Assembly (NCBI RefSeq): GCF_964355755.1
Contig: NC_092670.1
Span: forward strand, 41,155,795-41,219,794
Origin: Antedon mediterranea
Lineage: Eukaryota; Echinodermata; Crinoidea; Comatulida; Antedonidae
Direction: 5' to 3'
DNA: 64,000 nucleotides
The translations under genes were made by a program, and so were the position numbers. Below the pieces are notes generated by a model. The model was given only the letters and a program-made list of their open reading frames with translations. It had not been told where the DNA came from and did no database searches. Positions within the stretch are counted from its first letter, which is position 1, and every line of letters begins with the position of its first letter. This document shows, piece after piece, positions 54,886 to 64,000 of this stretch.

Positions 54886-57800
54886 TTTTAGGCTGGTCAC
54901 TGCCTCCGCTGTTTGTTGTGCTTCCAGAGTCGCTAAACAAAATAAAATAAATGTAGTCACACAATTGTTTCCATTAATGTACACATTGTGTATTATTTTT
55001 ATTCAACTTTACTTCTTGAATGAACCAAGTAATGACATGACTAGCAGTGCAAGTACATACCTGAACCTGAGATCACTGTATAAAATATCTCTAGCTCTGA
55101 AAGCAGCGTGATGTGCGTAATAGGCTGGACTTGGAATGGACGTACTCCGTGTACAGCGGGCATATGTATAACACATTTGATTGGTAAATTCTTCGAGCTG
55201 ATTTTGTGTGAAATCATTATCATCCCACAACACGTAATAATGAGCTGGACGACTTGTTCCCTGTCATTCAGAGAGAAATGTTGTATTTTTTACTTGTCAG
55301 TGAAAATAAGTCGACCAATGAAGAAATTTGTCTATTAATAACTACCAAATATACAGGCAGTAATCATTGTCCAATTGGATCATAATGATTATAATCATAA
55401 TTATCAATCAATAACTTCATTATCATTTACCTGTATTCCAGCATGGCTGCAAAGGAAAAAGTCCCAATTGACAGGGTGTGTAATATCCCTATCGACAATG
55501 GTTCCTGCCGGTACATTGCGACCACGTCCATTCTGTAGAATTTATATTTAAGTTTTTATTTCAATTGGTGGCCTTTTTGTGTAGAATTGTGTAATTTACA
55601 AAATAGCTTGAAATTAAAGTGTGTTTACCTCATCTCTCCTGTCTACACAAAACAGGCGAGTGTGATGGCGTTTCTGCACGGTCAAAAATGTGATTCCTGG
55701 TTTGTATTCTGAATGCAATGATGAACAAGCCCTGCGAATCGCCATTAGCTCACTGTCCAAAACCTTGTTTGAAAAAAAAATATAAGATCAAAAGAAAACA
55801 AAGTTTGGAAAATTAACATAAATTGGTCACCTGAGAATTGACCCAATACCTACTTGCTGAAACTGCCCTTCACTAACACCATCTCTGTACATGATTATTT
55901 TCTTTGGTTGAACTCCTGTGCACTTTTTAAAATTAATGAGTAATTCTGTCACCATTTTGTCTAAATCTTCAATAATTTCTTGTCTATGTGCTTGAACTTT
56001 GACCTTAGCATCATACTTGAATGTATGTTTGTCCTTACTACCAACCACCTATAAATAATACACCAAGTGTTAGGGTTAGGGCATCAAGTGTTTTATTTTC
56101 ACTGAATATACAAATAAAAACTTTAAACAATTTTAGATAACATTATTTGACCAATACAGTAGTCTGTTTTTGTTGCAAATTTAATCAAAACGAACAATTC
56201 TTACGGCAGCTATTGACGGTCTGTGAAAATCTCCAGGAGACGGGTGTGTGACGTCAGCACCAAGGACTAAGGCTGGTTCTCTCATAACAGAAGACCTTAA
56301 AGTATTTAATTCAATATTAAGCTCTGTCTACACTATCAAACTTTATGTGACAACAAAATGTGATGTGCCCATATATAGACATGATGACATACCACAATAT
56401 TTGGGCATATCGTTACCATATTTGCTTTTAACTATTATTACAGATTGACTGTATCTGGCACAAATCAAATGAAAACTCACAAAAATGAGCGACAATCTAT
56501 AATCGATTGAATTTTATAGTATTTGGTAAATCTGTGGTAAAAATGTTGGGTTAAAAAAAATTCATGAGGCAAAACTCTCCCTTAGCAAAAATGGTCCACA
56601 GGCCTGTCAAGAGTGTCAGCCCAGAAAACACACAATTGTAATTTGATTATATTAACTGCCCAGCAAATACAACCCAAGGGTACTATTAGGTCATTTACAA
56701 CAAGGTCACCTGGACAGCTCATGAAAATTCTACATGCATGGTTTTCAGCAAATTCTGTAGTGAAGTGTCTGTCACACTCCAGCTGGCCTCTCATGTGTGT
56801 CAAGATAAATAATCAGAACTCGTAAATTGTTTAAAACAGACCAAGATTTATTACCCGGAGTTTTTCAAAAACCCGGGTGAAATGGACTGATTCTGCTAAG
56901 TGAGAGAAATGCCTAATGTGTAATTTTGGACGCCTGTCTAATAATGGAACTTTATAAATGACACTCTGAATAGTAGTATTGTACTCAAATGTATGGATTT
57001 ATCAAAGAAAAGTAATACATTACATTTGATTGATGACATTATTAATGCCTCCAAGTTTAGCATTGATTTTTAAACAGATGTTCTCCATTGTGCGAGGGCT
57101 TGCTTTCTTGGCATTTTTCAACTGTATATTTTGTGTTGCTATACCAACTTGAGCATCACCAGCATTTTTTATGTCACCTAGAAAAATATAATAAACAATC
57201 GCCTTTAATTAATCAATTGCAATGTAGTTTTTACAGCCAATAGTAATTTTGATACCATGTTTTGTACTACTAATATACGAATTAAAGTGAAAACTTATTG
57301 AGAAAAACAAAGCTTACAAACAAAATAGAAAGTTAAAATTATTAAAATTGTAGGTGTTTGTACCTAACAACCCAACCCAATTTCCACAACCGTACTGCAG
57401 GGCTATCTACATACTGAACATGACAACCAGAAATAACAACTTACCATAAATATCGTTACCTTTACCAGGTAACACAATAAATATAAGCTGAAGACCTTGA
57501 TGTTCTTGACAGTAGAACTGAAACATTTTTACAAAATCCACATTATGTGGACTTTCATACTGAACAAAACTGGCGCTTGCCATTGGCATTCCTATCTTAG
57601 CTGATGTACCTGTCAACACATCATGCATGTTACTGCAAAAATACAATAAATAACACAATTAATATCTATATTAGTAAATTATACATACAAACATACAGGG
57701 GTAAAATATATCTCAAATAAGCAACTTTATGTCTATTGTTATGACTGTATATACAGCTTTGCTGATTTTTAAACCATATATCTTTTTATCTATTTTGTAC

Positions 57801-60800
57801 TCATTTTCAAATTAGCTTGTTAAAAATTGCCAATCATTGAATAATTGTGCCTATTAAACTCACTTTAAATCGTCATAACGGCAAAAGCGTTCATTTTCAA
57901 AGCATAGGATGCCCCAAATCTTCACACTTACAGCATTATGGAATTTCCTTCCCTGTAAATTCCAACTGCCTTCCCTGGGTTTTATTTCCTAAGTATAACA
58001 ATAAATGTTTGAATGGACCATTTTGTAGTTTTATTTAAGTTATTCACTTCCGTAGAAATAATAATAATGGTTTTACAATATAAAAAAAAAAAACTTTTAA
58101 ATTTAACATTTAATTTAACTACCTGTAATTTTGTTAAAAATCCAATTTTTCCTATTCATCCCGATAAGCACTTTAATAACTATTATGTGACATTAAAATG
58201 TATACTAAGATAGAAAACTTACAGCTTGTTTGTACTTGATGTCTGGTGGCGCAAGTACTCGTCCAGGGATTTTTAACAGATTTGGATCGATTGAAATTCC
58301 AAATGATTTCAGATAAGGATCACCAGAGTGGTTTGCTTCTTTGATCTTGAAAAAAAAATCATATCATACCATATATGGCCATATCAGAAATGTATATAAT
58401 GGCAGGCATTTAAGATATCCATATACGTGAAACACAAATAAGCCAGGTAAGATGAATACAAAATACAGTACGGCAAAATCAAATTGTACATTCAATGAAA
58501 ATGAAGTCTTACCCAGTTTTGAATCTCTCTTAGTCTGTCTGGTGCTGGAATTGCAGTTTTCTGCAAGAATGAAAGAATATTGCTATTTATTATGTCATGG
58601 TCTGCGGATTTGATGAATATTGAATTCACTATGTAGAGCCTGTGTGCCAATCAATGATAATATTACTATATCTTGGACAGCAGGATATAGAGTATGTTAT
58701 ACATACCTTTATCATATCTGATGTCTGCATTGGGGTCAATTTTCTTCTACATGGTTGATTTGCAACGACATGGCACATCTAAAAACAAAATGCTCAAAAC
58801 CTTATAAATAAGTTCATTTTAAATTATATTTGTTCATATTTTTGTACAGTGTCTTCCAGGCCTTAATTTAAAATATTTATTATTTGAATATTCATCGGCA
58901 GAATGACCAATAAAGTTAAGACTGCTTATTTAGTTACACAAAACAATTACTGTATGTAATACGTTCCTGAATTTCTGTTATTACCTCAATTGGAATGTAC
59001 GTCTTTTTATCTGGCTGCCCAACATGCAAACATGGAAGTCTTGGATACCTAGTAAAAAAACATAAAAATTCATTCAAAAACAGTTTTAACAATGTATTTT
59101 AAGTTTAAAAATAATATAATTTTGAAATGTGTAAATCACTCACCTAAGGCGAATTCCATATTTGTCAAAAAAGTATTTGGCAACAACACACTCTGAAGTT
59201 CTTCCTTTATCATCTGTCAGTGGAAAGCTGAGAAATATAAAATAAAACTCATCACAATATCATATTCATTGGTATTTATTCATAAAACAAAAAGAAGGCA
59301 AAATTACAAATTATTGATTTAAAAGTCTAATCAAATATGGAGCAGAACTTCTGCAGATATGGCATTTGGTATGGCATTGAGTTTCAACAAACATGTGTCT
59401 ATACCTAGTATTATAAGGAGAATGGTTGTAAGATGTCTATGCCTAGTATTATAAGGAGAATGGTTGTAAGATGTCTATGCCTAGTATTATAAGGAGAATG
59501 GTTGTAAGATGTCTATGCCTAGTATTATAAGGAGAATGGTTGTAAGATGTCTATGCCTAGTATTATAAGGAGAATGGTTGTAAGATGTCTATGCCTAGTA
59601 TTATAAGGAGAATGGTTGTAAGATGTCTATGCCTAGTATTATAAGGAGAATGGTTGTAAGATGTCTATGCCTAGTATTATAAGGAGAATGGTTGTAAGAT
59701 AAAAAAGCATTTAATGAGATGAAAGGGCATCAACAACCAGACTGTTACCAGTAACAAAAACATAGTATACAGGTTTGCTTACGTCAATTTTTGAGCCTCC
59801 TTTGCTGTGACCCCAATGACCCTGAACTTGCGTTTGTATGATGGCTCTCGTCGTACTTCAATCTGTAATCCTTTAAGGAAAAAACATATCTTTAGTCTCA
59901 TGATATGCCAACCCTCAAGATATAGTGCCATTACATTTTTCTAGTAAGTATGCCAACCCTCAAGATATAGTGATACTACATTTTTCACATTGAACAATGA
60001 ATAATTCTGTGTTGCCTAAAACATTATGTACTGCTGTGTTGCCTACCTTTGATGATCTTTTCAAACTGTTTTCTTTCAGCATCTCTCACAGGCATGCCAA
60101 TAGAATCTCTTCTCATATTTAGAACCTCAACCATAAAATCTAAAACAGGACCAGGCTTGTAAAATGCAGTATTGGAAACTATGAAAAACAACAATAAGTT
60201 AACTTGATTTATAATGATCAAGGACAAATATTGTCTACAAGTACAGTAATCATAATCCTACAAATTCAAATGAAAAGATTCAAAAGCACTACTGTACTTA
60301 TATTATCTATGGATATTACTAATTTATAAAAAAAAGTCATACCATCAATGTTAACACTCATTTTGTAATCTTTCCATGCTGCTGGTCTCATACTTTGAAA
60401 GAACCCCTTGTGCAGTTCTAAGCCTCCTCCGAGGTTAAAATCATCATTTTGTCGTGGTTCACAAAATAAAGAACGACCAACTGGTGTGAACCTATAAGAA
60501 CAATATTGTATTATTGTACTTAAAGGGGGGTTCCGGGTTTAAAATGAATAGTAAAAAATGTAAAATATATTTGTTTGTCTCTTGAACGGTAAAAGTTTCA
60601 ATTTATATAAGCGCCCAGTGAAGCAGAACGAAGGCTGTGAAATAAGGCCAGATTACAAGTGCAGCTACGGCGATATGACACTGTGTTACAGAATAGGAAA
60701 TTCGTGAAATGGTCAATCTTCCGACGAGTCGTTATCAATAACCATATCAATTACTTTTGTAAAATTATACTTATCTGATGTAATTTTAGTCGGTCTTCCC

Positions 60801-63800
60801 ATTTATAAAGTCAATGTTCTATGAAAATTCATCAAAACAGTGAAAAATTAGATATGTTTGCACTTTACGTTTGCCGATTTTCGCACTGACTTAGGGAAAG
60901 CCTTCAAAATCAATGAAGTGTAACGTATACATTCCTGCTGAGCGAGGAGAGCGAGACGACGATACACGTGCTCTACCTGCCCATGCCTGGCATCGTCACG
61001 TGATAAGCAGATACAGTATACAATACCAAACTGGTCGGGTCGAGTCTCCCCCTTCTATAATTACAACATGAACGATGTACAGTATTTGATTGAAGGTCGA
61101 CTCGACCTACCGGAATGGTATAGATAATATAGTTCGAATGAGAGAGTTGGAATATTTGTAAACATAAGTATTGCTAATTTTAAGAACTGTAGCCTAGTAA
61201 AAGGCCTGGTAGTATCAATTCGCATAGGGTCTACTACACTAGCTAGCTCAATTTTTAACTGGGCCGGATCGGCTAGGTCTCCTTCCTACTACCTGGTCTA
61301 CTTGCTTGATGCAGTAGTATCCGCTTTTTTGGAGAGTAAACTAGGCCTATTTTAGGCCTACTTAGACGATCGGGACACCATACAACATGCGGACGGCGAT
61401 ATTTACAGCCGATTTTGTAGAATGTTTTAGGTTTAGATTGTTTAGGAGTTTGGTTGATAGGATGGGTTTGGAATCCACTGAGTTTTGTTATTGATGGGCC
61501 AATCGTTTAGTAGTTAGTAGGCTAGCTAGGCCCATTGTATTATTGTACTTAAGTACACCTACCCACTAGAAGTAAGCTGGAATTGTTAATATTAATATGT
61601 CTGTACATAATAGCTCTAGAACCGTTATATAAACACAATGCAGGTTATCTTTACCTCATTGATGGATAGTAACGCATAATGACATCCATCGCCTGCAGGG
61701 CAACATACGGCGTAAAGTTCAACTTTCCACTCAGATACTGGTGCAGATCATGCAGATCGATTGTTGCCACTTTCTTTAATGTTACTTTGGCTTTTAATGT
61801 ATTGCTGCCCTCATACTTTTTCTCCACATTTAAATCAACCTAAATAATTCATTAAAATAAAAAAAGTAGTGTTGTTTATCATGGTGCATTAAAAATGTAA
61901 AGCTTAAGTTGTTTGTGGTTGGGTAAAATTTAAGCTGGCACAAAACTACAGGGTCCCATATTTTTCTTATAGTTGTGACAGAGATTGCCTTCTATCAAAT
62001 TAAACTATCCATAACAGGTTCCTGTAGTGATTATATCATTGATTTTGAGATTCTTCAAAATTGATCATGACAAAATAAAGTTTTTATAATATTTTACTCG
62101 TCCTTACACGATTTAAGTAGTCTTGGACAATCAGACGACAAAAGGCACAGAAACCAGCAAGTGAATTAATACTAATATAATAAGTTTCATTGTTTATCAA
62201 CTCAAAATAGACTAGAAAATGTTCAACAAATATTCTAAACTGAAATTAACTTATAAGTTCACCAATGAACAACAGCACTACGGTGTTAATAACAAACAAA
62301 GAATTAACAGGAAAGAAAAGACTTACTTGTGCTCCAGTAAACCTGAGTTCTGCTGGACTATAGACACATTTACGACCATCAAAAACACACTTTCCTCCAG
62401 CAAAAATGTTTCTATTGGTATTTTGTATCTCTTCAAAGATATCTCTATGTAATTGAAAAAGCCATCATTTCAATCTTAAAAGATCAAATTAAAGAAACCG
62501 TCTATGGCCTGTAATGGTTAAACCAGAGAGGTATAAAACTCCATGGTTTAACAGTAAGACCTACAAGTGTCATATATCAACTAACCTAAGTTTTTTCTTA
62601 GGTAGTTTTTCTGGTTGAGTGCTCATGTCATATTGGAAAATGATGACATCCGTTGGAAACTTGACTCTAAAATGATTGCTGTACAGCTGTATGGGTCGTC
62701 CACTAGTGCCATAGCCACGCCTCTTCACTAGTTGCAAAACTAAACAAATACATTAATTGACAATTTTTTAATAACAAAATCTTTAAACTTTGCCATCTTG
62801 GCTAATAAAATTGTCACACTATTATTAGTGTTAACATCTTTCTATAAATAAAATTAACAAAAGATAGAAAAAAAGATATGAAGCAAAAATTTGGAGAACA
62901 ATTTTGGCTAGGATGCATTTATTATTTGTTTGGTTCATTGGCCTTAACAAACCAAATTTGATGTGAATAACCAAGAAAAGTATGTACTACCTTGATCAGT
63001 CCTAGCAGGAGAGATCACCTTCTGACCACCACTGGTAACTGGTTTAGGTGTAGTAGGACCGGTCAAGCTAACTGAAGTCACTTTTTGACCACCACTGGTT
63101 ACTGGTTTAGGTGTAGTAGGACCGGTCAAGCTAACTGAAGCCGTAACTGGTTTAGGTGATGTACCACTTAAGCTAACTGAGGCTAATTTCTGCTCCACTG
63201 TCTGATGACCCCAGGCCACTGGTAGAGGCCCACTGATTGAGGCTTCTTTGGGTCTTTCCACCTGCTCCTTAGGTCTTGCACCACTTGTATGTGCCAACCT
63301 GGTAGTTGATTCCTGAGTAATACCAGCGGTAGAAGACAGTTGGGGTTCTGGTAGAGAGGCACCACTCTTTGGTTGTTGAGAATCTTCCTTTCTTTCAGAT
63401 GCCTCAACATTTTGTGGTTCAAGTTTTTGCTTGGATTTACCAACTGTTTGTTCTGCAGAACTTTGCCTTCCTCCTGAAAAATATAATAAATAAATCAAAT
63501 ATAAAAAGATATCTGCCACTGCAATAAAATCATATTGCAAAACAATTTATACTTCAATTGAGGAATTCGAAATTGCACACACAATCAAATAATTGAATTC
63601 CACAATAACATTTTAACAACCCACACTTCACTCATGGCTTGCTAGCCAATAATGGTAGGTATCATTCAACATGTTTCCACGTACAGGTAGTAGCTAGGTA
63701 CACTACCAATGGAACCATGGAGATAACTAACTAATCTAGCTAGGCCTCGTCCTTCTAAGCCTACAATAGGCCTGTAACTTAACTGTATATACCACTTTTG

Positions 63801-63952
63801 CCGAGCGGCCTGCCTACTTCTACACACACATTTGGCCTAATTGTTTTGAGACTACTGTATATTATTATATATATAGGATAACGATTGAATCTACTTTAAT
63901 AGAGACTACCTGAGCCTCTACCACGGCCGCGATCCTTCTTTTGTTTTGTCAT
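54806..63952 (-). CDS. Argonaute protein, slicer-type
   Basis: Small-RNA-guided RNA-binding protein. 22 exons in transcript order: 63952-63910, 63473-62991, 62739-62586, 62444-62327, 61839-61655, 60491-60343, 60178-60047, 59870-59783, 59227-59144, 59048-58985, 58778-58707, 58560-58513, 58345-58223, 57988-57864, 57632-57445, 57177-57024, 56295-56205, 56048-55854, 55763-55629, 55532-55431, 55260-55061, 54932-54806; 3060 nt, 1019 aa. The start [15 protein letters not shown] leads a ~175-residue Ser/Thr/Pro-rich tail with [15 protein letters not shown] repeats. N domain, linker ([15 protein letters not shown]), PAZ ([19 protein letters not shown]), MID ([10 protein letters not shown]) and PIWI follow. 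The DEDH tetrad is intact: D751 (LGADVTHP), E791 (HRQEII), D823 (YRDGVSEG), H918 ([10 protein letters not shown]). It is clearly AGO not PIWI clade, but diverged from vertebrate AGO1-4 and with a longer N-terminus, as in siRNA-class Argonautes of other invertebrates; that role is inference. The acceptor at 56296 was chosen by frame and family length. Confidence 0.96.
56313..56412. repeat. Dispersed repeat, relative of the 57-120 terminal sequence
   Basis: GCTCTGTCTACACTATCAAA through TGTGATGTGCCCATATATAG and CACAATATTTGGGCATATC matches the element end at 57-170 and, in reverse, 4310-4377. It begins ~18 bp upstream (intron side) of the acceptor for the Argonaute exon 56205-56295. Confidence 0.8.
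59395..59702. repeat. 38-bp minisatellite in Argonaute intron
   Basis: Eight near-identical copies of TGTCTATGCCTAGTATTATA plus AGGAGAATGGTTGTAAGA. No exon sequence is included. It lies in the intron between 59228 and 59782. Confidence 0.93.
60492..61654 (-). other. Argonaute intron with GC-richer unexplained block
   Basis: The block 60640-61440 is less AT-rich than its surroundings and carries inverted words (GGTCGGGTCGAGTC near 61033 and GGTCGACTCGACC near 61096), CACGTG motifs near 60965 and 60998, and many GGCCTA words. I see no coding frame, exon or clear transposon ends. Confidence 0.4.
63010..63150 (-). repeat. Coding 63-bp repeat in Argonaute exon 2
   Basis: Two full 63-bp (21-codon) copies and a partial third encode [20 protein letters not shown] and variants. 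Copies are nearly identical at the DNA level, including synonymous sites, so the N-terminal tail length is probably polymorphic. Confidence 0.85.
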
Positions 63953-64000
63953 CTTTGTTATTTTTAATTCAGTTTCTTGTACAGAAATCAAAGGTTTGTG

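Noticed and set aside
54458-54891. Three overlapping ~70-aa plus-strand frames
   Set aside because: Antisense readings of the 112-bp array at the Argonaute 3' end.

Overview
This is eukaryotic, metazoan DNA: intron-rich, AT-rich, packed with minisatellites and small DNA transposons, with GGCCTAG-type words throughout. The protein sequences and repeat style suggest a deuterostome invertebrate, most likely an echinoderm. A crinoid is a guess that the sequence alone cannot prove.

Layout: (1) 4475-17818 minus, 5' and middle part of a GALNT11-like polypeptide N-acetylgalactosaminyltransferase; the rest of its lectin domain lies off the left edge. (2) 22209-24354 plus, a BTB-BACK-Kelch protein with a two-codon first exon. 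(3) 25105-31872 minus, complete glycyl-tRNA synthetase in 16 exons, with one AT-AC (U12-type) intron and conserved mitochondrial and cytosolic starts. (4) 36161-37045 plus, a single-coding-exon P-loop sulfotransferase-like protein. (5) 41550-47915 minus, a membrane-anchored alpha/beta-hydrolase-fold protein in 12 exons whose nucleophile serine appears to be glutamate. (6) 50387-53652 plus, complete TDP2 in 6 exons. (7) 54806-63952 minus, complete Argonaute in 22 exons with an intact slicer tetrad. The exon chains of genes 3, 5, 6 and 7 each sum to a multiple of three and read through without a stop (761, 412, 359 and 1019 aa). Neighbours alternate head-to-head and tail-to-tail; nothing suggests operons or a shared pathway.

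Repeats: about 20 tandem arrays plus several inverted-repeat elements. These include an ~800-bp-arm inverted repeat at 1398-4059, a 1.3-kb element with ~90-bp terminal repeats and a 10-bp target duplication at 10915-12215, an 889-bp foldback element at 49111-49999, paired MITEs at 37947 and 44617, tRNA-derived SINE-like pieces, and a 5'-truncated LINE end inside a minisatellite.

The most unusual signal is that about nine tandem arrays, in three unrelated genes plus the terminal exon of a fourth, have repeat units built from an exon end. In most of them the unit is the tail of a coding exon, its 5' splice site and a little intron. The extra copies lie on the intronic side, so long runs of exon-tail-plus-donor decoys follow the real junction. 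The 31-bp array in TDP2, the 48-bp and 65-bp arrays in the hydrolase gene and the 96-bp and 117-bp arrays in GALNT are the clearest. The first donor in each array gives the conserved protein, so the array seems to be removed as intron.
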